Source: Neoaquamicrobium microcysteis | Lineage (GTDB): Bacteria > Pseudomonadota > Alphaproteobacteria > Rhizobiales > Rhizobiaceae | DNA length: 64,000 nt | Direction: 5' to 3' | Assembly: GCF_008180155.1 (NCBI RefSeq) | Contig: NZ_VSZS01000052.1 | Coordinates: 1 to 64,000, forward strand | The notes under the pieces: generated by a model | What the model was told of the DNA's origin: nothing | The model's database searches: none | The model's input: the letters and a program-made list of their open reading frames with translations, nothing else | Part shown: in pieces, positions 36,240 through 46,338 of the stretch | How the letters are laid out: each line of letters opens with the position of its first letter | Position numbering within the stretch: the stretch's first letter is position 1 | Program-made: the position numbers and the translations under genes

Positions 36240-37541
36240 ATGATCGAGCCGGTCGAAAGCCACTCTTTGCAACAGCGAGGCGCCAGCAGGGCACTGTCGC
36301 TTTCCACCATCGCCTTCACGGTGTGTTTTGCGGTCTGGACGATCTTTTCGATCATCGGCGTGGGAATCAAAGCCGAGCTCGGCCTTTCGGAAACGGAATT
36401 CGGCCTCTTGGTCGGCATGCCGATCCTCACTGGCTCGCTGGTGCGCATGTTGCTCGGCATTTGGACAGACCGCCTGGGCGGTCGCCTGGTTTATACGGCG
36501 ACGATGCTCGCGGCGGCGGTCGCTACCTTCCTGCTCGCCTTTGCCACGACCTACGCGCAGATGCTGATCGCGGCGCTCGGGGTGGGACTTGCCGGCGGGT
36601 CGTTTGCCGTCGGTGTCGCCTATGTCTCGCGCTTCTATCCGCCTGCAAAGCAAGGCACGGCTCTTGGCATTTTCGGTGTCGGCAACGTCGGCGCCGCTGT
36701 GACGAAATTCGTCGCTCCCTTCGTCTTGCTGGCGTGGGGCTGGCAGAGCGTGGCCCTCATTTGGGCTGCCTCGCTGGTGTTCATGGCGGCGGTCTTCTGG
36801 CTGGCGACGGATGATGATCCGGTGATTAAGCAGCGTCGCATGACAGCCGCCGGCCAGCCCCGCAGCTTCCTGGCAGAGTTCGAACCTCTGAAGGATATCC
36901 GTGTCTGGCGCTTCTCGCTTTACTATTTCTTCGTGTTCGGGGGCTTCGTCGCCCTGGCCCTGTGGCTTCCACGCTATCTGATCGGCGTATATGGGTTCGA
37001 ACTAGCCACCGCCGGCATGATTGGCGCGGCCTACTCAATTCCGGCTTCGATCTTCCGTGCTTACGGCGGTGTCCTGTCCGACCGTATCGGTGCGCGCGCC
37101 GTGCTCTACTGGACTTTCGCCGTGTCCGTGGTCTGCTGCGCCGTCCTCGCATTGCCTGCTACCGACTATACGGTTCGCGGCATCAACGGACCGATCGCAT
37201 TCCAGTTCGAGATCGGATGGCTGACATTCATCATTGTAACCTTCGTGCTCGGCTTCTTCATGGCGATTGGCAAGGCGGCCGTCTACAAGCACATCCCAGT
37301 CTACTACCCCCATAATGTTGGTGCAGTGGGGGGCCTCGTCGGCATGATCGGCGGGCTCGGCGGCTTCGTATTACCCATCGCTTTCGGCGCGCTCAATGAC
37401 CTGAGCGGCATCTGGTCGAGCTGTTTCATGCTGCTCTTCGTCGTCGTGGCAGCCTGTCTCGTCTGGATGCATGTGGCAATCCAGCGAATGGCCCAGGCGC
37501 AATCGCTGGCCGAACAGGCTCTGACCTCACCGGCTGAATAG
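36240..37541 (+). CDS. Nitrate/nitrite MFS transporter (NarK/NasA type)
   Basis: This 433-residue, 12-segment major facilitator has the nitrate signatures GLLVGMPILTGSLVRMLLGI (first half) and NVGAVGGLVGMIGGLGGFVL (second half). It imports nitrate, and possibly exports nitrite, for assimilation. GGAGCAGCAGC precedes the ATG. It is the first gene of the operon downstream of the NasT-controlled leader. Confidence 0.92.
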   Translation: MIEPVESHSLQQRGASRALSLSTIAFTVCFAVWTIFSIIGVGIKAELGLSETEFGLLVGMPILTGSLVRMLLGIWTDRLGGRLVYTATMLAAAVATFLLAFATTYAQMLIAALGVGLAGGSFAVGVAYVSRFYPPAKQGTALGIFGVGNVGAAVTKFVAPFVLLAWGWQSVALIWAASLVFMAAVFWLATDDDPVIKQRRMTAAGQPRSFLAEFEPLKDIRVWRFSLYYFFVFGGFVALALWLPRYLIGVYGFELATAGMIGAAYSIPASIFRAYGGVLSDRIGARAVLYWTFAVSVVCCAVLALPATDYTVRGINGPIAFQFEIGWLTFIIVTFVLGFFMAIGKAAVYKHIPVYYPHNVGAVGGLVGMIGGLGGFVLPIAFGALNDLSGIWSSCFMLLFVVVAACLVWMHVAIQRMAQAQSLAEQALTSPAE

Positions 37542-37553
37542 GGACAACGATCA

Positions 37554-40004
37554 ATGACCGAGAAACTTGTCATAGTCGGCAACGGGATGGCGCCTGGCCG
37601 GATGCTGGAGCATCTGCTTGAGGCCGCCCCGAATCGCTTCCAGATTACCATCTTCAACGCCGAACCGCGCGTGAACTACGACCGCATCATGCTCTCTCCC
37701 GTTCTGTCGGGCGAAAAGCAGTATGAGGAAATCGTCATCCACGGCGATGGCTGGTACATCAAGCATGGCATCACGCTCTACAAGGGCCACAAAGTCGTCG
37801 CCATAGACCGTGACGCGAAGACCATCACCTCAAACCAGGGCGTAACCGAAACGTACGACAAGCTGGTCATCGCCACCGGCTCCGTGCCGTTTGTCATTCC
37901 GGTTCCCGGCAAGGACCTCCCAGGGGTGCTCTCCTATCGCGACCTGGATGATGTAAGCGCAATGCTTGTGGCAGCGCAATCGCGCGAAACGGCCGTTGTC
38001 ATCGGTGGCGGGTTGCTCGGCCTTGAGGCGGCGGCCGGTCTCGCCGAACGCGGGATGGACGTGACTGTGCTTCACGTCATGCCCACACTGATGGAACGGC
38101 AGCTCGACCCTGCCGCCGGCTATTTGCTGCAACAGGCCGTCGAGGAGCGCGGCATCAAGGTCCGCACCAAGGCCAACACCAAAGCAATTCTTGGAAACGG
38201 AAAGGTTGAGGGCGTCGAGCTCGAAACCGGTGAAATCATTCCAGCGACCTTGGTGGTGATGGCGGTCGGCATCCGGCCCAACGTCGTCCTTGCCACAGAG
38301 GCCGGATTGGAGGTGAAGCGTGGCATCGTCACCGACAACCGGATGGTAACGTCCGATCCCGACATTCTTTCCGTCGGCGAATGCACCGAGATCGACGGAC
38401 GCGTCTACGGGCTCGTCGCGCCGCTTTACGAGATGGCCAAGGTGGCGGCGGCGCAGCTCGCAGGCACCGAAGCCAAACGCTTTGTCCACGCCGACACGCC
38501 GACCAAGTTGAAGGTCACCGGCATCGATCTCTATTCGATCGGCGATTTTGCAGACGGTGAGGATCGTGAGGAGATCATCCTGCGCGACGCATCTGCTGGC
38601 ATCTACAAGCGTGTGATCCTGCAGGACAACAAGATCATCGGAACAGTGCTGTTCGGTGAGACCGCGGACGGCCCGTGGTTCAATGAGCTCAAGAAGAAGG
38701 CTGTCGACATCTCAGGCATACGCGACACGCTGATTTTCGGGCAGGCGTTCCAGGGGGGCGTGTCCACGGACCCTTTGGCGGCCATTGCGGCCCTGGCGGA
38801 TGATGCGGAAGTCTGCGGCTGCAACGGCGTTTGCAAGAGCACGATCACGTCAGTTATCGCGGAAAAGGGACTGACGTCGCTGGAAGACGTGCGGGCGCAC
38901 ACGAAGGCCTCCGCCTCGTGCGGTACGTGCACCGGGCTGGTCGAAAAGATCATGACCCTGACTCTGGGAGACGGGTACAATCCAGCGGTCGTTCAACCAA
39001 TGTGTGGCTGCACCGATCTTGGCCACGACGACGTTCGCCGGCTGATAAAGGCGAAGAGCCTGAAGACCATCCCGCAGGTCATGCAGGAGCTGGAGTGGAA
39101 GACTTCGTGCGGCTGTGCCAAATGTCGGCCCGCCCTCAACTACTACCTCGTGGCCGACTGGCCGGCCGAGTACGCAGATGACTACCAGTCGCGTTTCATA
39201 AACGAGCGCGTCCACGCCAACATTCAAAAGGATGGCACTTACTCGGTCGTTCCGCGCATGTGGGGAGGCGTGACCTCGGCAGGCGAGCTGCGTGCAATCG
39301 CAGACGTGGTCGACAAGTTTGCCATTCCGGCGGTGAAGGTCACCGGTGGTCAACGCATCGATATGCTGGGCGTCCGCAAGGAGGACCTCCCTGCAGTCTG
39401 GGCCGATCTCGGCAAGGCCGGCTTCGTGTCGGGCCATGCCTATGCCAAGGGCCTGCGTACCGTAAAAACCTGCGTCGGCACCGATTGGTGCCGTTTCGGC
39501 ACCCAGGATTCGACCGGGCTCGGCGTTCGCATCGAGAAATTCATGTGGGGCTCCTGGACGCCGGCCAAGGTCAAGATGGCCGTCTCCGGCTGCCCGCGCA
39601 ACTGCGCGGAAGCGACATGCAAGGATGTCGGCGTGATCTGTGTGGATTCGGGGTACGAGATCCACTTTGCAGGCGCAGCCGGCCTCGACATTAAGGGTAC
39701 CGAAGTTCTCGGACAGGTCAGGACCGAAGAAGAGGCACTGGAGGTGATCGTTGCACTCACCCAAATGTACCGAGAGCAGGGCCGCTATCTGGAGCGCATC
39801 TACAAATGGGCCAGACGTATCGGGCGTGACGAGATCCAGCGCCAGATCATCGACGACCCGCAGAAGCGCAAAGCGTATTTCGACCGCTTCGTCTTTAGCC
39901 AGAAATTTGCACAGGTTGACCCGTGGTCGCAACGCGTTTCCGGCAAGGACAAACACGAATTCAGCCCCATAGCGCCTATCAGTTTCAACGAGGCTGCAGA
40001 GTGA
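37554..40004 (+). CDS. nirB: Assimilatory nitrite reductase [NAD(P)H], large subunit NirB
   Basis: This 816-residue enzyme reduces nitrite to ammonium with NAD(P)H. It has an N-terminal FAD/NAD(P) domain (ATGSVPFVIPVPG, GGGLLGLEAAAGLAERG), two BFD-like [2Fe-2S] segments (CGCNGVCKSTI...CGTCTG and CGCTDLGHDD...CGCAKC), and a C-terminal siroheme/[4Fe-4S] domain with the cysteines of TCVGTDWCRFG and SGCPRNCAEATCKD. Its stop overlaps the nirD start by one base. Confidence 0.95.
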   Translation: MTEKLVIVGNGMAPGRMLEHLLEAAPNRFQITIFNAEPRVNYDRIMLSPVLSGEKQYEEIVIHGDGWYIKHGITLYKGHKVVAIDRDAKTITSNQGVTETYDKLVIATGSVPFVIPVPGKDLPGVLSYRDLDDVSAMLVAAQSRETAVVIGGGLLGLEAAAGLAERGMDVTVLHVMPTLMERQLDPAAGYLLQQAVEERGIKVRTKANTKAILGNGKVEGVELETGEIIPATLVVMAVGIRPNVVLATEAGLEVKRGIVTDNRMVTSDPDILSVGECTEIDGRVYGLVAPLYEMAKVAAAQLAGTEAKRFVHADTPTKLKVTGIDLYSIGDFADGEDREEIILRDASAGIYKRVILQDNKIIGTVLFGETADGPWFNELKKKAVDISGIRDTLIFGQAFQGGVSTDPLAAIAALADDAEVCGCNGVCKSTITSVIAEKGLTSLEDVRAHTKASASCGTCTGLVEKIMTLTLGDGYNPAVVQPMCGCTDLGHDDVRRLIKAKSLKTIPQVMQELEWKTSCGCAKCRPALNYYLVADWPAEYADDYQSRFINERVHANIQKDGTYSVVPRMWGGVTSAGELRAIADVVDKFAIPAVKVTGGQRIDMLGVRKEDLPAVWADLGKAGFVSGHAYAKGLRTVKTCVGTDWCRFGTQDSTGLGVRIEKFMWGSWTPAKVKMAVSGCPRNCAEATCKDVGVICVDSGYEIHFAGAAGLDIKGTEVLGQVRTEEEALEVIVALTQMYREQGRYLERIYKWARRIGRDEIQRQIIDDPQKRKAYFDRFVFSQKFAQVDPWSQRVSGKDKHEFSPIAPISFNEAAE

Positions 40005-40333
40005 TGAACTGGTTCGATATCGGCGAAATCAACGATATTCCACTGCGCGGTGCGCGTTGCCTGAAGACGCGTCAAGGCAAGATCGCGGTCTTTCGCACGC
40101 ATGAAGACCGCATCTATGCCATCGAGGACCACTGTCCGCACAAGGGTGGCCCACTCAGCCAAGGGATCGTTCACGGGGCAGCCGTAACATGCCCGTTGCA
40201 CAATTGGGTGATCTCGCTGGAGACCGGAAAGGCGCTCGGCCCGGACGACGGAGCCGTGAGGACGATCCCTGTGCGCGTCGAGGAGGGGCGGATCCTTGTT
40301 GGCCTCGGGGAACTGCTGGCGGCTGCGGAATAG
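40004..40333 (+). CDS. nirD: Nitrite reductase small subunit NirD
   Basis: This 109-residue Rieske-type protein begins MNWFDIGEINDIPLRGARCL and has the cluster motifs CPHKGG and CPLHNWVI. It partners NirB in ammonium formation. The start at 40004 overlaps nirB by one base (TGATG). The nitrate reductase gene follows after three bases. Confidence 0.94.
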   Translation: MNWFDIGEINDIPLRGARCLKTRQGKIAVFRTHEDRIYAIEDHCPHKGGPLSQGIVHGAAVTCPLHNWVISLETGKALGPDDGAVRTIPVRVEEGRILVGLGELLAAAE

Positions 40334-40336
40334 ATC

Positions 40337-43012
40337 ATGCAGACACGCCAATCTGATGAGGTAGAGACAACCTGCCCCTATTGCGGGGTCGGGTGCGGGG
40401 TGCTGGCCAAAGTCGCTGCCGATGGAGCAATTTGTGTCCGCGGCGACCCCGAACACCCGGCGAATTTCGGTAAACTGTGCTCAAAAGGGTTGGCGCTGAG
40501 CGAGACGATGGCGCGCGATGGGCGCGTCCTGCATCCTGAGATCGCGGGAGAACGGGTCGAATGGAACACCGCGCTTGATCTGGTTGCACGCAATTTTGCC
40601 GACACCATCGCCCAGCACGGGCCGGATGCGGTGGCATTCTACATCTCGGGCCAGCTGCTAACAGAAGACTACTATGTCGCCAACAAGCTGATGAAGGGCT
40701 TCATCGGTTCAGGCAACATCGATACAAATTCGCGGCTGTGCATGGCTTCGTCGGTCGCAGGTCATCGCAGGGCATTTGGCGAAGACATCGTACCGGGCCT
40801 CTACGACGATTTCGACGAAGCCGACTTGATCGTCCTCACGGGTTCGAACGCTGCATGGTGTCATCCGATCCTTTACCAGCGCATGCTGACGGCCCGCCGG
40901 GTCCGCGGAACAAAGATCATCGTCATCGACCCCCGCCGGACGGCCACCGCCGACGAAAGTGACCTGCACCTGCCGCTCGACCCAGGTACCGATGTGCTAT
41001 TGTTCAACGGTCTGCTGGCACATCTGGCGCGTGTCGGCGCGATGAACGAAAGTTATGTCGCCAAGCATACGTCGGGCTTTGAGGCCGCGATTTCGCTCGC
41101 ACTTGCCGATGCCCCCTCCAGCGAAGCCGTCGCACTGGGTTGCGGCCTGCCGGTGGCCGACGTGCGCCTGTTTTACGATCTCTTTGCCGCGACCGAGCGC
41201 GCCGTGACGGTCTACAGCCAGGGCGTCAACCAGTCGGCCCACGGTACCGACAAGGTCAATGCAATCATCAATTGCCATCTGGCGACAGGGAGTATCGGCA
41301 AACCGGGAGCCGGGCCGTTTTCGGTCACGGGTCAGCCCAACGCGATGGGCGGCCGCGAGGTGGGCGGACTGGCAAACCAGCTGGCCGCTCACATGGGTTT
41401 TGAAAACGGGGAAGACGTGGACCGCGTGGCACGCTTCTGGCGTGCCCGGAATATGGCGCGCACGAGTGGGCTGAAAGCGGTCGACATGTTTCGCGCTGTC
41501 GGTGACGGCCGCGTCAGGGCGATCTGGATCATGGGTACCAATCCGGCGGTGTCGATGCCGGATTCGAGCCGCGTGCGTGCTGCCCTGAAGCGTTGCGATT
41601 TCGTGGTTGTGTCGGATGTCGTGCGAACCGACACGACGCGCTTTGCCGACGTCTTGCTGCCTGCGGCCGCGTGGGGCGAAAAGGACGGAACGGTCACGAA
41701 CTCCGAGCGTCGCCTTTCCCGCCAGAGACCGTTCGTGCCCACGCCAGCTGAGGTCAGGGCCGACTGGCGCATCATCTGCGATGTGGCTTCACGCATGGGT
41801 TTTGCCGATGCGTTCGAATATGCGGATCCTGCAGCCATCTTCCGCGAGCACGCGTCGCTGTCGGCCTTCGAGAACAATGGCGCACGGTTGTTCAACCTCG
41901 GCGCTCTCGCTGCCATTTCCAACGGTGATTATGAGACCTTCGGCCCCCGTCATTGGCCGCAACCGAACGAACGCCCCGACGACGCACGCCTCCTGGCGGG
42001 TGGACGCTTTCAGACGCCGGACGGTCGCGCCCGTTTCATCCCGGTCAGGCAGGAGGGCGTGGCCCAGCCAGCAAATTCCGCCTTCCCGCTCGCGCTCAAC
42101 ACCGGTCGCCTGCGCGATCAGTGGCATACAATGACGCGTACCGGACTGGTGCCGCGCTTGATGGCGAACGCGCCTTCACCCGTGGTGGAGCTTCATTCCC
42201 GCGATGCCGCCGAAAATGAGATGGACGAGGGCGACCTCGCTTATCTGGCCACACCCTATGGATTTGCCCGCGCCAAGGTGCGCATCAACGATGGACAAAA
42301 ACCGGGCCAGGTCTTCCTGCCGATCCACTGGAGCGGCCAGTATGCCGTCAACGCCGGTACCGGGCCACTGGCGTCGCCTGTCACAGACCCGTTCTCCGGC
42401 CAACCGGAATTGAAGCATGTGCCTTTGCGCCTCCGGCGCGAAGTGAAGGCGTGGGAGGGCGTGCTGATCAGCCGCCGGGATCTCCGGCCGACCGGCTTCG
42501 TTCATTGGAGCCGGCACAAGGTCGAGGGCGGCTGGGTCTACGAACTGTGTGGAACGGAACGGCCCGACCAAGGCGTACTTCTTGCGAAAGGGCTGCTCGA
42601 TCCAGCCGGGCGCGCGCAAAGGGTCGAATATGACGACCGCCGTGGGCAAGCTTATCGCGCGGCAGTCACAGACCAGAACGGTGCCCTGATGGAGGCACTG
42701 TTCGTCGCGCGTTCGCAGCAGTTGCCACCTTACTCATGGTTGCTTGCGCTCTTGGCTGCCCGCGCGCCGCTTTCGCTTCAGGAACGCATGGCGGTGCTCT
42801 CCGGACAGTCCCCGAAGCCGGCGCTGCAGGCAGGCCGCATCGTGTGCGCCTGTTTCAATGTCGGCGAAAACCAGCTCGCCGAAGCAGTTATGGCCGGTTC
42901 GACCACCCTCGACCAGATCGGCAAGCTCTTGCAGGCTGGCACCAACTGCGGCTCCTGTCGCTCCGAAATCAGGAAGCTTCTCCATGAAAATAGTCTCCAG
43001 GCAGCCGAGTGA
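40337..43012 (+). CDS. nasA: Assimilatory nitrate reductase, catalytic subunit
   Basis: This 891-residue molybdopterin enzyme reduces nitrate to nitrite in the cytoplasm. The N-terminal [4Fe-4S] ligands are Cys13, Cys16, Cys20 and Cys48 (CPYCGVGC and GKLCSKG). The molybdopterin domains contain SRLCMASSVAGHRRAFGED and GREVGGLANQLAAHMGF, and the C-terminus carries a BFD-like [2Fe-2S] domain (CACFNVGENQ...NCGSCRSEI) for electron entry. Naming varies (nasA, nasC or narB). The downstream cysG overlaps it by 29 bases. Confidence 0.94.
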   Translation: MQTRQSDEVETTCPYCGVGCGVLAKVAADGAICVRGDPEHPANFGKLCSKGLALSETMARDGRVLHPEIAGERVEWNTALDLVARNFADTIAQHGPDAVAFYISGQLLTEDYYVANKLMKGFIGSGNIDTNSRLCMASSVAGHRRAFGEDIVPGLYDDFDEADLIVLTGSNAAWCHPILYQRMLTARRVRGTKIIVIDPRRTATADESDLHLPLDPGTDVLLFNGLLAHLARVGAMNESYVAKHTSGFEAAISLALADAPSSEAVALGCGLPVADVRLFYDLFAATERAVTVYSQGVNQSAHGTDKVNAIINCHLATGSIGKPGAGPFSVTGQPNAMGGREVGGLANQLAAHMGFENGEDVDRVARFWRARNMARTSGLKAVDMFRAVGDGRVRAIWIMGTNPAVSMPDSSRVRAALKRCDFVVVSDVVRTDTTRFADVLLPAAAWGEKDGTVTNSERRLSRQRPFVPTPAEVRADWRIICDVASRMGFADAFEYADPAAIFREHASLSAFENNGARLFNLGALAAISNGDYETFGPRHWPQPNERPDDARLLAGGRFQTPDGRARFIPVRQEGVAQPANSAFPLALNTGRLRDQWHTMTRTGLVPRLMANAPSPVVELHSRDAAENEMDEGDLAYLATPYGFARAKVRINDGQKPGQVFLPIHWSGQYAVNAGTGPLASPVTDPFSGQPELKHVPLRLRREVKAWEGVLISRRDLRPTGFVHWSRHKVEGGWVYELCGTERPDQGVLLAKGLLDPAGRAQRVEYDDRRGQAYRAAVTDQNGALMEALFVARSQQLPPYSWLLALLAARAPLSLQERMAVLSGQSPKPALQAGRIVCACFNVGENQLAEAVMAGSTTLDQIGKLLQAGTNCGSCRSEIRKLLHENSLQAAE

Positions 43013-44480
43013 AACCGGCCCGGCACGTATCGGCGCACTCAGCGTGCTGCCGGTCTTCTTCGATCTTTCGGTCAAGCGGGTTGTCGTCGCAGGCGGCAGC
43101 GAGGCGGCGGCATGGAAGGCCGAGCTGTTGGCGGCCGCCGGTGCCTGCGTCGACCTCTATGCAACCGAGTTGTCCGATGAGATGAGCCGGCTGCTCGCCC
43201 ACGGTACCGCAATCACGCATCATTCGCGCGGCTGGGACCATAGCTGCCTGCCGGGGGCCGCCATCGCGCTGGCTGACGCGAAGGACGACGATGAAGCCGC
43301 TGCTTTCGAAGGCGCGGCACGTGCGGCCGGCGTGCCGTGCAACGTCATAGACCGACCCGCCTATTGCCATTTTCAGTTCGGCTCGATCGTGAACCGATCG
43401 CCGGTCGTCATCGGTGTCTCGACGTCGGGCGCAGCGCCGATACTGGGACAGGCAGTGCGGCGGCGCATCGAAACCTTGCTGCCGCCTTCTCTTGCGGCCT
43501 GGGCCGACTTTGCCCGGCGAGTGCGCGAACATGTGGTCCGTCGGCTGAGTCCCGGTGCTCAGCGTCGCCGCTTCTGGGAAGGCTTCGTGGACCGGGCCTT
43601 CGGACCGGCCCCGGGCAGCCAGGAGGCGGCGGCGGTCATAGCCTCCATCGAGGCTCGATCTCAGTCCGGTGCCAGGGGGAAAGTCACGTTTGTGGGTGCC
43701 GGGCCGGGGGATGCTGAACTGCTAACCATCAAGGCCGTCCGTGCCCTGCAATCCGCAGATGTCATCCTGTTCGACGACCTTGTGTCAGACGAGGTGCTGG
43801 AACTCGCCAGGCGCGAGGCCAAACGCATCCTGGTAGGTAAGCGCGCCGGGCGAGCGAACTGCAAGCAGCACGAGATCAACGAGATGATGGTGTCTCTCGC
43901 GCGTGCCGGTCGCAACGTCGTTCGCCTCAAGTCCGGCGATCCGATGATCTTTGGTCGGGCGGGCGAGGAGATCGAGGAACTGGATAGGGCCGGCCTTGCA
44001 TATGACGTCGTTCCAGGCATCACGGCGGGCATCGCTTTGTCCGCGGCCCTGGGGGTATCTTTGACCCATCGAGACCACGCGAAATCCGTACGCTTCGTTA
44101 CCGGGCACTCTCGCCATGGTGGGCTACCGGAAGACATTGACTGGATCAGCATCGCCGATACCTCGGCCACGACCATCTTCTACATGGGTGGTCGCACCGC
44201 GTGCGAAATCTCCTCAAGGCTTAGGTCGCTCGGCATGCTCGCGCAAACCCCGGTCGTTATCGCGGCCAACATTGGACGCGCGACGCAGTCGGTGACCCAC
44301 ACAACACTTGGTGGACTACCCGACGCTGCTGCGGAGCTTCGTTACGGCCAGGCGGTTCTGATTGGCATCGGCAGTGTGTTCCGGCAAGCTGCCGAGGCAG
44401 GCGGTACGAAAAACAAGAAATTCGCGCCGCGGTGCGACGCCGAAATTCCAGCTCAAGAACGCCTTCGCCTGTTCGCATAG
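42984..44480 (+). CDS. cysG: Siroheme synthase CysG
   Basis: This 498-residue fused enzyme makes siroheme for NirB. The N-terminal half is precorrin-2 dehydrogenase/ferrochelatase (VVAGGSEAAAWKAELLAAAG, Asp/His pocket near FDLSVKR), and the C-terminal half is uroporphyrinogen-III C-methyltransferase (FVGAGPGDAELLTIKAVRAL, FGRAGEEIEEL, VPGITAG). The start at 42984 lies inside the end of the nitrate reductase gene with AGGAAG upstream, so it is translated with the operon. Confidence 0.94.
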   Translation: MKIVSRQPSETGPARIGALSVLPVFFDLSVKRVVVAGGSEAAAWKAELLAAAGACVDLYATELSDEMSRLLAHGTAITHHSRGWDHSCLPGAAIALADAKDDDEAAAFEGAARAAGVPCNVIDRPAYCHFQFGSIVNRSPVVIGVSTSGAAPILGQAVRRRIETLLPPSLAAWADFARRVREHVVRRLSPGAQRRRFWEGFVDRAFGPAPGSQEAAAVIASIEARSQSGARGKVTFVGAGPGDAELLTIKAVRALQSADVILFDDLVSDEVLELARREAKRILVGKRAGRANCKQHEINEMMVSLARAGRNVVRLKSGDPMIFGRAGEEIEELDRAGLAYDVVPGITAGIALSAALGVSLTHRDHAKSVRFVTGHSRHGGLPEDIDWISIADTSATTIFYMGGRTACEISSRLRSLGMLAQTPVVIAANIGRATQSVTHTTLGGLPDAAAELRYGQAVLIGIGSVFRQAAEAGGTKNKKFAPRCDAEIPAQERLRLFA

Positions 44481-44650
44481 CTGGCCTGCGGTGCTGAGGG
44501 CGAACCTGACCCCCTTTCGTTGTGACGCCGGGCGCAAGTCGACCGAAGGTGGTTGCGACCTTGTGCCATCCTGCAATGGCTGATCTGATACCCAACTCAA
44601 GTCGGAGGAAACGATCTCACGCAAACTGACCGAAAAAGGAAAAGCGCCTG

Positions 44651-45772
44651 ATGCTCCATGTCGATATCCCGACCCGCTCCCAGATCATTGCCCTGAACAA
44701 GGTCCGCGCGCCAGCCTGCGTCTCGATCTATCTCAAGACCACGCCTTTGACCCAGCACTCGGACGCTTCCCGCATCGAGCTTGGGAATCTCGCCCGGCAG
44801 GCAAGGGAGCAGCTTGAAGCCGCCGGGCTCGACAAACGCCAACTGGCAGCGCTCGTGGAGCAGATCGAAGAGCTGCGCGAGGATGATGATTTCTGGACCC
44901 TGCAAGCCAACAGCCTTGCGATCCTTGCAACCCCAACCAGCCTGCAGACCTTCCGACTTGCCAACGATCTGACTGAGACTGTGCAAGTTTCCGACAGGTT
45001 TCATCTCAAGCCGCTTTTGAGAGCCATTACGTTCCCGCATTCCGCTTTTGTCCTAGCGCTCTCGGAAAACGCGGTACGGCTCGTCGAAATCCACGCAGAC
45101 CTGCCCGCCCAGACCGTCAAGGTCAGCGGCTTGCCCAAAGATGCCGCAAGTGCGGTTGGCAAATCGACCTTGAACGATCGATCGGCCAGCGGAAGAATGC
45201 ACGGCTCGGAAGGGCAGAACGTTCGCTTCCAGCAATATGCCCGCAAGGTGGATGCCGCTCTGCGTCCGGTTCTGGCGGGTCTAGACACGCCCTTGATCCT
45301 CGCCGCAACCGGACGCCTTGCATCAGTTTACCGCTCAGCGAACACATATCCGAACCTGCTTGCAGGCGGCATTGACGACAGCCCCGACCGCATCAGTGAT
45401 GCCGACCTTGCCGCCGCGTCCCGGCCCTTGCTGGATCAGGCCTATGCAGCAGAGCTGGAAAAGGCGAGAAGTCTGTTTGAGGTCAGGTCAGGTGAGGGAC
45501 GGGCGACAACGGATCTTTCGCACGCGGCGCGTGCCGCCACCTTCGGCGCCATCGACACGCTTCTGGTCAATATCGATACCGTAGTCCATGGGTCGATCGA
45601 CGAGACCACCGGCGCCTTGAGGCTTGCCGATGCGGCTGATGCGACCAGCTATGGGGTCGTCGACGAAATTGCAGGTCGGGCCATCGCCAATGGCGCGAAG
45701 GTACTGGGCGTGCGCGCCTCCGACCTGCCTGATGGAGGCGAGCTGGCAGCGATCCTTCGCTTCACCGCATAA
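44651..45772 (+). CDS. baeRF11-type (bacterial archaeo-eukaryotic release factor family) protein
   Basis: This 373-residue protein begins MLHVDIPTRSQIIALNKVRA, then CVSIYLKTTPLT, with RFHLKPLLRAITFPHSAFVL and a C-terminal TSYGVVDEIAGRAIANGAKV. It resembles the baeRF11 group of bacterial proteins related to archaeal/eukaryotic release factor 1 domains, proposed to act in ribosome rescue or stress responses. No catalytic residues can be named. It is followed by a universal stress protein and an anion permease in the same orientation. Confidence 0.75.
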   Translation: MLHVDIPTRSQIIALNKVRAPACVSIYLKTTPLTQHSDASRIELGNLARQAREQLEAAGLDKRQLAALVEQIEELREDDDFWTLQANSLAILATPTSLQTFRLANDLTETVQVSDRFHLKPLLRAITFPHSAFVLALSENAVRLVEIHADLPAQTVKVSGLPKDAASAVGKSTLNDRSASGRMHGSEGQNVRFQQYARKVDAALRPVLAGLDTPLILAATGRLASVYRSANTYPNLLAGGIDDSPDRISDADLAAASRPLLDQAYAAELEKARSLFEVRSGEGRATTDLSHAARAATFGAIDTLLVNIDTVVHGSIDETTGALRLADAADATSYGVVDEIAGRAIANGAKVLGVRASDLPDGGELAAILRFTA

Positions 45773-45806
45773 GCAACCGCAATTCGAGCCGCGGAGAACA
45801 CCACCC

Positions 45807-46226
45807 ATGGACGAGAAGGGCAGGTTGGTATGTTGCGTCAACGGGAGCAGTCACTCCGCGCGCGCTGTCGAATTGTCCTGCCTTCTTGCTCCCGTTTTAG
45901 GCTTGGAGCTGACTTTTGCCCTGGTCAACCAAACGAGGCCAGCGAGCGGTCATTCCGACATCCGTTCCTGGAGCGATGAGGAGGCTAGGCATATCCTGGA
46001 TACGTGCCTGACATATGCCCGCGCGAAGGGCCTCCGGAAGGCATATGCGAAAAAGATCGAGGCGGCGGGCATTTCCACCGCCATCCTAGAGTACGCGCAT
46101 GAGCAAAAGGTGCTGCACATCGTCGTCGGCACCGGAAATCCACCCTTCATTGGCCGCCTGCTGATGGGATCGGTATCCGAGGCGATCGTTGCACGCGCTC
46201 CCTGCTCCGTTACCATCGCACGATAG
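45807..46226 (+). CDS. Universal stress protein (UspA family)
   Basis: This 139-residue protein has the UspA fold: an N-terminal strand RLVCCVNGSSHSARAVEL and the ATP-binding signature VVGTGNPPFIGRLLMGSVSE (Gly-x2-Gly-x9-Gly-Ser type) near the C-terminus. It probably binds nucleotide and acts in stress tolerance. The start at 45807 follows a GCGGAG-type site. It sits between the baeRF11-type gene and the permease. Confidence 0.82.
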   Translation: MDEKGRLVCCVNGSSHSARAVELSCLLAPVLGLELTFALVNQTRPASGHSDIRSWSDEEARHILDTCLTYARAKGLRKAYAKKIEAAGISTAILEYAHEQKVLHIVVGTGNPPFIGRLLMGSVSEAIVARAPCSVTIAR

Positions 46227-46338
46227 GGCGAACGCCCTTTTGCGGTGGGGCTCCTCCGTCACTGTCATCGTGCTCTGGGAACTCGCGCCCAGATCGGACC
46301 GCCTTGGGATTTTGAGACGGTTGCGATAGGCCTTGTTC

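Noticed and set aside
38850-39956. Minus-strand frame of 368 codons within nirB
   Set aside because: It lies inside the siroheme domain of nirB, whose motifs are intact on the plus strand.
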